From: Quercus robur
Taxonomy: Eukaryota; Streptophyta; Magnoliopsida; Fagales; Fagaceae
Length of the DNA stretch: 64,000 nucleotides
Assembly: GCF_932294415.1 (NCBI RefSeq)
Contig: NC_065539.1
Span: 35,648,001 to 35,712,000 of the forward strand
Direction: 5' to 3'
Positions 35,801 through 45,832 of this stretch are shown here, in pieces. The stretch's first letter is position 1. Every line of letters begins with the position of its first letter. The position numbers and the translations under genes are program-made. Under the pieces are notes generated by a model that worked only from the letters and a program-made list of their open reading frames with translations, ran no database searches and was not told the DNA's origin.

Positions 35801-36997
35801 GGTTGGTCTGAGCACTGTATTTGAGGAAGAAGAAGTAGAAGGGGATGATGAACATGAAGAGAAAGTGCTAGATGAAGACGTGGAGAAAGAAATTGTAGAG
35901 GATAAGAGGGTCTGTATGGTTGATCAGTGTAGCCCCATAAACAGATTTGAACAAACACCGTTTCTGCCTAGCAGAAGTCCAATGAGAGAAGAATTTTTGA
36001 AGGAAAGATTAGAGCTCATGGGATCAGGATTGATAGATGAACCAGAAAATGCTAAGGAAACAGGATCTTCTAGACGGTTGAGAATCCAAAATATATTCAC
36101 ACTTTGTGGGAATCACAGAGAGCTCTCTCAACACATCAGAACCCCAGTACCGCCAAAAAAGAAGTCAGGAACCATTGATCCTCAGTTATCTCCGGTAATG
36201 AAAAATGGGGATGATTCTGTTGTGAAAAATTTCAACAAGGAAAATTTGGTGGTCCAGAAAGATATGCCTGTTCCAGAGTTTGGAGCCTCAAGTCCCGCAC
36301 TTATTGTGGATCCACTTGCATCTGTTAAAGAAGTAAAAGATCAGAAACTGACAGAAACACAGATCTACAAGAACAGAGTATACAATGAGATGGCATTGGC
36401 TTCAAAGGAGAACTACAACCCTTCACATGATGGTGCTGATTCACTAATAGATGTGCACTTGAAATGGGAGGCTTCAAAGGAAAATCCTGGGAAGTTCATT
36501 ACAACCCTCAAGGTCGTAAAGGATGCAAGCCTTGCTGACCTGAGGAAGCTGATAGAAATCCATCTTGGTGCAGACAATCAAGCATTCACTTTTCTTGTGC
36601 TTGGGGTATGTTAATCTTTACTCAATTTCAAACTTAAGATAGAGCAATTTCAAACTTAAGATAGAATTTTTTGAATAATTTTTCTCTATGATAAATAAAT
36701 ATTGAGAAACTCTCTTTTGCTGATGTATAATATGAACTTGTACTTGTGTGGGATGGATGTGTATGTATATAGGACCCTACTGGAGCTCCAGTTCCAAAGG
36801 AGAAGGAAGGAATGGTACAGGCCATTAAACTTCCTCTTTGCAACAACCAGTCGAATGGCCACTTAGCTTGCTTGAGACCTGCAAAGGGAATGCAGTACCC
36901 TAGTCAGACTCATCTCCCACTAACTCCACTCCCATTGAGGCCGCTGGAAAACAAACTACCACTCGCTCCAAATTCATGCTTCTCGCAGGTAGTTTGA
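32810..36997 (+). CDS. KIN10A: Kinesin KIN-10A/PAKRP2-like, 6 exons
   Basis: Exons are 32810-33463, 34350-34505, 34596-34703, 34788-34898, 34989-36605 and 36773-36997; every intron is GT/AG, all junctions are in phase, and the product is about 956 residues. The N-terminal motor spans roughly residues 53-385, with P-loop GPTGSGKS (135-142), switch I SSRSH (264-268) and switch II DMAGSE (286-291). A coiled coil follows (about 415-535), then an acidic region and a basic tail. Sequence character (EVIARIRDYPDR, FGYRDFSLDGVS) points to phragmoplast-associated kinesin-related protein 2, a motor that carries Golgi-derived vesicles along phragmoplast microtubules during cytokinesis. The ATG in TCTAATGGCT is the first Met after the CT-rich leader. 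The 3' end could alternatively splice at CGCAG/GTAGTT in the last exon. The long first intron (886 bp) shows nothing else. Confidence 0.92.
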
Positions 36998-37120
36998 ACA
37001 AGGTTATGTTTGAACATTTGAGTGGTGCCGCATACTTTTGTATTGGAAATATTGTAATTAATTTGTTTCTTTCTCTTTGTCATGGATCGATCAGTGTGTG
37101 CATAGTACAACTTTCTTCAT

Positions 37121-37340
37121 TATGGATCAATAGGATATTATGATTCCATATCCTAGATTCAATCAGTGTTACCCATTTAGCAGATGCACCTCATAACATA
37201 TATGTGCTTTTATTATTATCTGGTTTTTAGAGGACTTAGTTCCACTTTTTTCGTTATGGATCAATAGGATATTATGATTCCATATCTTAGATTCATAATC
37301 AGTTACCCATTTAGCAGATGCACCTCATAACATATATGTG
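37121..37340. repeat. Direct repeat downstream of the kinesin
   Basis: A unit of about 87 bp (TATGGATCAATAGGATATTA .. CATATATGTG) occurs at 37121-37207 and again at 37255-37340, 134 bp apart. Confidence 0.75.
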
Positions 37341-38116
37341 ACTTGTTTTTTAAAGACATACTTCCATATCTGTTTTAATTTGATTGAACCCCTTTTATAA
37401 CTGCTACTATACATATGCATTAGCTGTTGAGAGAGTGTCCTTAACTAAATGTTATGTAATCCATTTACTTAAGGAGATTCTCTCAAAATTCACATACACA
37501 TGTATACTTATAAAAGAAGATCTCCCAACATTTGAAATATAAGGTATGATTTGATATATAAAAGTAAAACCGATTACTTACCTTGATATTCATCATTCTT
37601 GGGATCCTTAACTGGTATTATTTCATTCTTGATCCTGTTCTTCCTTCCCACGTTTGTACTGCTCTGACTAAGAATTTATGTAGGTCAGCAGACTCTTTTA
37701 TTACCGTTCTATTAAACTGTTCAATTATGGCATCTTTCTACAAGCTCCTATCATGGCATCCCTGCATCCCAAAACAGTAAAAACAGATAAAACTATTTTA
37801 ACAAAGCAGAAAGGAGACAGAGTAATTACACAGTTACACTTGTGGAAATTAAGGCCTGCCGTACTTTGCGCTTCGTTTATCATTAAAAGAACTAATTAAA
37901 TAATAACGAGTCTAGAAAAAAGAAAAAAAAAAGAAAAAGAAAAAAGAAGAGTAATTTTGCTTACTTTTTACCTGGTTCCTCTACTTTATTTATGCTGTTG
38001 TAAATTTCCGGATAAACCAAATTGCAAATAAGGTTAGATATTTAAAATTCCTTTATTTCTCATCATTTTAGTACAGCAACCAAAGACAAAAACTCAAGTT
38101 TGAGTATGTACATTTA
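37341..38116. other. Intergenic, no gene recognised
   Basis: AT-rich sequence with a GA/A-rich stretch at 37915-37950. No supported reading frame. Confidence 0.4.
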
Positions 38117-38406
38117 GGGTGTGTTTGGATAGAACTTATTTTGCTGAAACTGAAAACTGAAAACTGAAAATACTGTAGTAAAATAATTTTTAAATGTGTG
38201 AATAGTGCTGTGGGACCCATTTTTAATGAAAAAATTGATAAAAAATGAAATTTTTGGGTCCATAAACAGTGCACGGTTCACTGTAGAAAGTCAACTTTTG
38301 CGGTTACTGTTCAATGAACAGTAACCGCAATACTCAAAACGCGTGAAAAAAAAAAAAAGGAGCAAAACGCAGCTTGGAAACGCAGAAGCTGAATACAAAC
38401 ACACAC
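38117..38406. mobile_element. Tourist-like MITE (290 bp) with central palindrome
   Basis: The left end GGGTGTGTTTGGATA and reverse-complemented right end GTGTGTGTTTGTATT are flanked by TTA (38114-38116 and 38407-38409). Inside is a perfect palindrome at 38298-38330 with 16-bp arms and one spacer base. Confidence 0.65.
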
Positions 38407-38599
38407 TTAACACTTTCATATGCAAATTAATTGAAAAAGATCCCTAAACTTGCCTATCAAAAAAAAAAAAAAAAAAATCCCTAAACTGAAAAATCTGTAA
38501 CAAAAATCAATCAACCAGAAAAAAGTACTTTGTCTTTAGCATTTAAATATATATATATTAATAGCCGATTCTAAATATATATATATATACAGACACACA

Positions 38600-39168
38600 C
38601 GTGTCTCATTTAATTTTTAATTTTGTGTCAAGTGAATTATTGAGTGTAATAATCGAAGAGTTCAAATCCAATTAGATTCAAAATTTGATTTCAATTGGAG
38701 TCTAATTTTCCGCCATGTGTATATATATAAAAAATGAGAAACCATTTCATATTTTAAAAATGTATGATTTAAAAAAAGCGTAAGTTTCAATTCAAAAAAA
38801 AAAAAAAGAAAAAGTGTAAGTTAATACCATATATAATTTGAACATCTTAAAAAAAAATGTATAATTTGAACCGTATAATTTTGATTATTTTTAAAAGCTA
38901 AAGTTCAGAGAAAATCTAATTAGAATCCAAATTGAATTTCAATTGGAGTCCAATTGTGCGTCATGTGTCCCATCTAACTTTTAATTTTTATGCTAAGTGA
39001 ATTATTGAGTGTAAAAATTGAAGAGCCTTTCTAATTAGATTCTAAATTGGATTTCAATTGGAGTATAATTTTGCGTTACGTGTCTGTCTAATTTTTTAAT
39101 TTTTGTGGCAAGTGTATTATTGGATGCAAAAATCGAAGAGTCTAAATTTAATTAAATTCTAAATCATA

Positions 39169-39223
<55 letters not shown>

Positions 39224-39660
39224 GGAAAGAGAGAGAAAGAGAGAAACATACACACATACATAAATAATGAGAAACCATTACATATTTTTGAAATCTATGG
39301 TTTAAAAAATGTGTAAGCTAATACTATGTATAATTTCAACATTTACTATAAAAAAAAAATTTGAACTATGTAATTCTGATTGTTTTTAATATGTACGAGT
39401 TTAAACACTAGTTGAGTACAAAAAAATAGAAGAGTTTAAATCCAATTAGATTCTAAATTGGATTTTAATTAGAGTCAAATTTTTCACCACATATCCATCT
39501 AAGTTTTTAATTTTTGTGGCAAGTGAATTATTGAGTGCAAAAACCGAAGAGTTTAAAACTAATTAAATTATATATATAATTTGAACCATGTAAGCTAATA
39601 CCTCATATAATTTGGATCTCTTTTAATAAAAAATGTATAATTTGAACCATATAATTATGA
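38600..39660. repeat. Degenerate repeats of about 110-150 bp
   Basis: Five partial copies share the blocks AAGTGAATTATTGAGTG, then CGAAGAG, CCAATTAGATTC and TTTCAATTGGAGTC (near 38630, 38940-39000, 39040-39130, 39410-39470 and 39520). Dinucleotide runs (AC)n, (AT)n and (AG)n lie at 39170-39245. Confidence 0.6.
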
Positions 39661-40076
39661 TTGTTTTTAATTGTACCCATGCATAAGTAGAGTTTGAGAA
39701 AATCTTATATTTGAATAAGGGATTAAATTTAATAAGGATGTGATGTAAAACCCAAGCTTTACCCCTCCAATCTCAACATGCCACATCATCATATTACATA
39801 TTAAAAAATAGGCACAACACACTCAATCAATTCTGATACCTTTTGAAAATCCAACTTGACTGTGAGTTTATTGAGATGTTATTAGATGTGATAGGATGTA
39901 TTGAGTTTTAAATAAAAAAAAGTTGTTGTGACAATCTTTTATTGGATGGTGTAAAACATGAGTTTTATATCCCATCTCTAGCAAATTTAGACCCTTTAAA
40001 TAAAGAGCTAATGGTTTGCACTTTGCATGTGTATATTTCAATGCTTCTTTTCTATGGCATGATTTTCTCAACAACC

Positions 40077-40129
40077 AAACATGTATACAAATTTTTTTTT
40101 TTTTTGAGAAACAAACATGTATACAAATT
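40077..40129 (-). mobile_element. Tail-only SINE insertion with 18-bp target duplication
   Basis: CAAACATGTATACAAATT occurs at 40077-40094 and 40112-40129. Between them is only a T-run followed by GAGAAA, which is the reverse complement of a SINE 3' end TTTCTC plus poly(A). Confidence 0.7.
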
Positions 40130-41348
40130 AGAAATAGAAATTTAATACAAAAAATAAAATGAGACAATAGATAATAAAAGGTAGGGTTGTAAATGAGTTG
40201 AACTAAACATATTATTAAAAGTTTAGGATTGTTCATTTAATTTTAGTTGCTAGTCACAATTCCTTAGTTTTCAATCCAACTTACTTTATGCATGTCATTC
40301 CAATTATGTTTATTGCAATCTCTCCCATTACAAAAATCCTCTTAATTGAGGCATTGTACCAACCCAATGGACACTTACAAAAATAAATTCATTATACAAT
40401 AGAATTTGTATTTGTCAAACAATTGTGTAAAATACTTGTATTCGTATGATTTAGTCTCATGGAAGTAAGGATACAGTAATACAATTTTCCTTTTAATCTC
40501 TCTCTCTCTCTCTTATCTTCTTATTGTTGTTGACTATTTCCCTCACTACAACTTGAAATTTTCATGTTGAGCTCATCAAAAAATGATATTACATATTTGA
40601 GTTTGATTCATTTTTTTACCAACATAATTGAATTTGTTTATGAACTACTTGATTAACTTATTCTTTTTCAATATAAACACTAGGATTCAAAGGATTTATT
40701 ATTTATTCACAAATCTATGCTAATATTTAATAAATAAATTATAATTGAATTTATATTGTTTGAGTTAATTAGATAGGACAACATTTGCTTATAAACTTAA
40801 TAAAATTAGATTCATCAATCTTGTATTGTACAGCGAAAATGACAAATTATACTAACAATAAATGACAAATAATGATTTGATATCTTATTAATTGATTTAC
40901 AAATTTACATAAGCCAATATAAAAAATATATAATAATATTTTTTTATACATATATACATATAAAAATATAATATTATATATTCTTGAAACAAGCCTAGTA
41001 CACATTGTTATTTTTTAGCTTGACTCATTTAGTAGTCGAGACTAAATTTGGGCTTGAATTTAACTTGTTTTTGATAGATAACCGAACATAAATAAACTTT
41101 TACCAAATGGAGCTTGGGCCATTCAAAAATAGATTAACTCATTTATATCCCTAATGAGGGTTTTGGCGAGGTGGATTTAGGGATTCCAAACATGTGTCTC
41201 ACATTTTCTTTTCTGATAATTTGATATATACAATGGGGGAGGAGGGTTTCCAAACATTGTGCCATTTTATGTGTCCTTGACGTTACTCGAAATTGAATTG
41301 TGGTGTGTGGTTGCGACAGTTTATGTGCAAGTAAAGAAATTCAATGTT

Positions 41349-41398
41349 GGTCACATCTAACTTTTTTTTTTTGTTTGAGAAAATGTCACATCTAATAA
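41349..41398 (-). mobile_element. Second tail-only SINE insertion
   Basis: TCACATCTAA (about 41351-41360) recurs at about 41389-41398. Only a T-run plus GTTTGAGAAAAT lies between. Same structure as at 40077. Confidence 0.6.
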
Positions 41399-42001
41399 GT
41401 ATTACTATTTACTTAAAAAAAAAAAATAGGGATGTTTATCTCACATTGGTTGTATGTGTCTAGTGTCCGCTGTTTATGACCCCTTTTGTAGTTGTACTCT
41501 GGTTATGTAATGTATTATATACCTTATTTAAAATACTAATATTACTGTTTACTAAAAAAAAAAAAAAAAAATGAAATGAGCAGAGTGGTATATATCATTT
41601 CCAAAATGTGTGTAAGTGGAACGGTTTAAATTTTATCAAAATCCCTAACAACATTAAAAAGAAAAAAGAAAAACGAAAGTCCCAAAAGAAGACAAGGAGT
41701 TGAGGTGCTTATTAGTTTGATGGTCTAAAAAAAAGCAGTTTTTTTTTTTTTATTATTATTATTATTTTTTAACAAGTTTTACACAATAATTTTTTTTTAG
41801 GGCATGTTTGGTAGACTATAATAGATATTATAATATAATAGTTATTCTTATGGTTTAGCTATTCTTTAGTTTGATTATATTTTTATTACAAGGAATAGTT
41901 ATTTCTTATGAATATTCATTTTTCAAAATAAGGAATAACTATTCCTCGTTAAAAGAGTTGTATTAGCTATTCCTTAGTAAGTGTAATAATTTCAAAACTT
42001 A

Positions 42002-42374
42002 GGGTACATTTGGTACATGAGTGTAGATTACATTAGGAATAGTAATCTTTATTACTGGGAATAAAAAACATTGTAATGGAATAACTATTACTATTCATAA
42101 GTTTGGTTGTTTATATATGGAAAGCTTGTAAAAGATGATGTATAAGGAAACTTTATATTTTTGGAAATATATTAATTTTAAAATCTATTATATATATTAA
42201 GGAATAGTTATTACATCCATTTTAAAGAGGAATAGCTATTTTTCAATTTAAAGAATAGTCATTCCAATGTAATAACTAATTCATGTAATAAAGATGTAAC
42301 CAAATGACCGAATTACTATTACACATGAATAACTATTCTATTTCAGGAGCTATTACAGCATACCAAACGTACCT
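42002..42374. mobile_element. Nested Tourist-like MITE (373 bp)
   Basis: The left end GGGTACATTTGGTAC and reverse-complemented right end AGGTACGTTTGGTATGC are flanked by TTA (41999-42001 and 42375-42377). The copy at 8170 has uninterrupted sequence at this point (TTTCAAAACTTAATATATTTCC without the insert). Confidence 0.75.
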
Positions 42375-42534
42375 TTAGTATATTTCCAAATAAACAAACT
42401 TTCTATTTAACAATTATAAAAATAAAAAAAATCATAAAATATAACACATATCTCTTTTAAATTAAAAAAATAACAATTTTTAAGGAGATATAATTGTATG
42501 AGTAAGATATTTCCTAAAATAAATCTTAAGTTTT

Positions 42535-42656
42535 TTTTTTTTTTTGAGAGATAATTACAACATGCTGCTAACCCCGCAGCTTGAACTATTTCCCCCCTAA
42601 ACCCCCTAAGCACTTTATACATGAGGGGGTGCTAATTCAGCTACAAGGCCTTTAGC
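42535..42656 (-). mobile_element. tRNA-related SINE (about 122 bp)
   Basis: On the minus strand it has a box A-like TAGCTGAATTAGC, a box B-like GTTCAAGC and a 3' end ATCTCTC plus poly(A). It is flanked by CTTAAGTTTT (42525-42534 and 42657-42666). The related MITE at 13715-13740 is uninterrupted here, confirming the insertion. A decayed relative is at about 60640-60710. Confidence 0.7.
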
Positions 42657-42797
42657 CTTAAGTTTTATTCTAATGTTATAATTTACAACCAAACTTATGA
42701 ATATGTTTAGTTATTATATTACAACACATTTTATTCATAGTAATAACGATTACAATTTCTGTCATAATCCTCATTTAGTATACCAAATGTACTCTTA

Positions 42798-43692
42798 TTC
42801 TTTGTAATGCCAAGGGATTTGTAGTTTAATTGTCATCTCACAAGCATTAAGTACTTGAGAGTTTAGAGGGGAAAGTGTTTCAGCTACGGCTTAGCGGCAT
42901 ATTGCATTAGATCCTATTGCAACCTATGCAATATTTACGGGATCCAAATCCGTGTAGTTGTGCCAAGTGATTGTTTTCAGTATAACAAGTGGCTAAATTA
43001 TCATTTTTTTATTATTAATTATTAAGATAGTTTAATTTTAGCTAAACTCTATATCCTAAGTTTCAAAAAAAATTGAAATTATACTCCAACTAAAACTATA
43101 ATTATATTATTAATTGTTAGGATAATTTAATTTATGTAAAACTTTATTATCTAAATTTTAAGAAATTTAAAATACTACTCCTTTCTCATTAAAAAAAAAG
43201 AAATTTAAAATTCTATTTCAACTAAAATTCTATAAAAAAAAATTGAAAATATAATAAAAAAATATAATAAAATTTATTTTAATAATCAATCATAATTTGG
43301 TATTTAATATGATAAAAATTGCACATTACATATATATTTTTTTATAGGCACATTACATATTATTAATATGTCAAATGACTCAAAATATACATGTATTACC
43401 ATAGTTAATTAATATAAAATGCTAAAGTGACAAACTATTTTACAAACTTATAAGTTAAAACGACTTAAAAATTATCATGATGACAATTTCATTAATATTT
43501 GTAAGACTTTTTTATATTTATATTTTTTTTGTAACATAGAATTTTTGGTTACTAATCTTATAAAATTGGATATAACTAAAATGATAAAGAGGAGATTTCG
43601 AATTGTTTCTCAAAAAAAGAAAAAAGAAAAAAAAAGAATTTGTTCAAATAATAAAATTTCTTATAACCAAATCAAAACTACCACACCACTAA
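42798..43692. other. Intergenic, AT-rich
   Basis: No gene recognised. An A-rich tail preceded by TTGTTTCTC near 43600-43640 may be another SINE 3' end. Confidence 0.35.
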
Positions 43693-44201
43693 GGGCACGT
43701 TTAGTAGACTGTAATAAACACTATAATATAATAGATATTCTTATGACATAACTATTCGATTGTTTGGTTATATTTTTATTACAATGAATAGTTATTCCTT
43801 ATGAATAGCTATTCTTCAAAATGATGAATAACTATTTCTTATCAAAAGTACTGAATATTTATTCCTTCACCTTATGTAATAACTTATTAAAAAAATTTCC
43901 TAAAAAGTCATTAGTTGCCACATCTTCAAAAGGAAAGAAAACAAATTTTCCTTGTTGTTAATTATTAGCTCTATTTTGAACACTCTAAAATAAGTGTATT
44001 TTAGGAAATTTGACTTAAAAATGATTTAATTACATCTTCTTTTTATACTTTACTAAATTGTGGATGCGTATTCAGGATTCTATTTCTAAATGGTCACCAA
44101 ACTAATGAATAATAATACTTATTATATTCTAACTTAATGTATTTCTTGTAATACTTATTCCTATTTTCATGTAATAATCATTTCGGTGTACTAAACGTGT
44201 C
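43693..44201. mobile_element. Tourist-like MITE (509 bp)
   Basis: The left end GGGCACGTTTAGTAGAC and reverse-complemented right end GACACGTTTAGTACAC have the same interior style as the copies at 7971 and 41800. TAA flanks the left side (43690-43692); the right-side duplication is lost. Confidence 0.65.
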
Positions 44202-44774
44202 ATGAGTAAAACCTATGCAGAAGAAAGATAGGGACCTTTTTATCTCTCTTGGCTTCAGCGACTCTTTGCATGCCGGCACTTCTCAGTTAGACGTGTTTAA
44301 GGTTTTATATACGCTCTCAATGGCACCACCGAGTAGTCACCAGCACTCATCACACAGTCTCCAGTTAAACCCGCACGATGAAGAGGTTTTTTTTTTTGAT
44401 TAAACTCATTTATGTGTTAAGAAGCTATAATCATTGTCTCCGAAAACTTTGGTTGCTGAATTCTATTATCTGTTTTGGGATATCTTGGTTGGTCAAATTG
44501 GTCGGGGCGATCTTGGGTTTAGACACTATTTGATGTATTGAATTGCTTTGTGAATCAACTAGCGTTATGTTTGGCTCTGCTTCTATATGCAATTTTTAAG
44601 TTAAGAAGATTCTTATAGGAAGATAGTTCTGTTGCTAATCAAGGGGAGGAGTAGATGGGGTGTATACTGTATACCACCCCCTATGTGGGGGAAGGGGACA
44701 TTCAAACATAGGTTCTTCCCATGGGAAGAACGAGATGATATCACTAAATCACAAGGCTCTTGGTGGGATTTAAA
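44202..44774. other. Left flank of the Tat retrotransposon
   Basis: A short open frame at 44215-44403 (..MAPPSSHQHSSHSLQLNPHD..) could be a 5' exon fragment, but I recognise no family. The remainder has no supported gene. Confidence 0.3.
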
Positions 44775-44779
44775 GGTAT

Positions 44780-45266
44780 TGATGACGTTGAAAATTGTCA
44801 CCAATGGGTCACACCGTACTCGCGACTCGAATCGAACCTGCACGACGAAACAATCGAAAGAATCCTTCAGAGAGCACCGGTGTGGTGCCGACCAAAGGCT
44901 TTCCGACGGTCAAGTTAGAATTCCTCTGTTTTACTTAGTGCGTTAGAGAGGGTTCATTAAAGCGTACCTCGATTTCTGTGGGTATTAGGCCTTTTATAGT
45001 GATAAAGGGTTGACTTTTCCTTTTTGGTTTCCACATCTTTTCAATGTGGGACTCTACTCCCAATTCTTCTAAGCGTGGTGAGCAAGGATTCCCATTTCCG
45101 GATCTTAGGGTTTTTCTGGGCTATGGACGTTTCGGATCATGGGCCCTTACTGTGTCAGTCAGTGATGGGCCTTCAAAGCTGGGACCATCTTTACACAGGC
45201 CCAAGAGACCCAATCCGTCAGGCCCATTAAGGTAAGCCCATCAGGCCCAATATTTTATCATTTTCA
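44780..45266 (-). repeat. 3' LTR of the Tat element
   Basis: It is 487 bp, TG..CA. Compared with 54490-54976 I count 8 substitutions: seven transitions, one transversion and no indels. Confidence 0.92.
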
Positions 45267-45281
45267 GTTGCCCCCTTCACC
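45267..45281 (-). promoter_or_regulatory. Polypurine tract of the Tat element
   Basis: The reverse complement GGTGAAGGGGGCAAC abuts the 3' LTR, as expected for the plus-strand primer. Confidence 0.75.
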
Positions 45282-45600
45282 CCAATGGTCCGTCACCTTT
45301 TAGGTCAAAGGATCAATGGGGTGACGGTCCTTACGTATGGGTATGACGGTCATTTTATGACGGATTCATGCAAGATAGGATGACGGTTCCAGATGGATCA
45401 ACCCGTCATAGGAAGATTCATCAAGTTGACGGTTACATGACGGGTACAAATCTGTTGGTACGTACTGACAGGTTGTCAGCATTTATTAAGCATGCCACGT
45501 GTCACTCTCTGAATGGTCGTTGTATAGGATCGAAGTGTCGCTTCGTCTTCCGTGCACCTCCTATATATATAAGGCGCCTCACTCTTTCATTTTTCAATTT
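45282..45600 (+). promoter_or_regulatory. Promoter of the antisense gene with TGACG-type motif cluster
   Basis: A TATA box CTATATATATAAGG sits at 45561-45574. Between 45289 and 45450 there are eight GACGG/CCGTC pentamers, most within TGACGG or its complement. TGACG is the core recognised by plant TGA-type bZIP factors. The whole stretch is oriented for plus-strand transcription, opposite to gag-pol. Confidence 0.6.
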
Positions 45601-45832
45601 TCACTCAGAAAACATTTGTCAGAGCGAAGCCGTCAACCTTGTCAGAGTAATCCGTCGAGGACGAATATCTACTGATTACACCAACCGTCACCTATCCTCT
45701 GCTAAGTTTGGTAAGTGCTTCTAATTTACTATAGTCAAGTTACATTTCCGTCCATGCATTGTTGTTAGGCTTTCCATACCCGTCAACACTTTCAAACCCG
45801 TCGGTCTTAGGTTTCATTGTCAATTGTAGGAA

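Larger units (their letters stand above)
39661..41799. other. Intergenic, AT-rich, with tail-only SINE insertions
   Basis: No host gene is recognised. Two short poly-T insertions with flanking duplications (near 40095 and 41362) are listed separately. The rest is low-complexity AT sequence. Confidence 0.4.
41800..42794. mobile_element. Tourist-like MITE with nested MITE and SINE
   Basis: The left end GGGCATGTTTGGTAG and reverse-complemented right end GAGTACATTTGGTA are flanked by TTA (41797-41799 and 42795-42797). Removing the nested MITE and the SINE leaves about 487 bp, the same family as 7971-13857. Confidence 0.75.

Noticed and set aside
39170-39245. (AC)n(AT)n(AG)n tract as a regulatory element
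   Set aside because: Simple microsatellite without gene context.
45024-45235. Open frames inside the LTRs, repeated at 54734-54945
   Set aside because: Both copies are LTR sequence in overlapping frames; nothing indicates translation.
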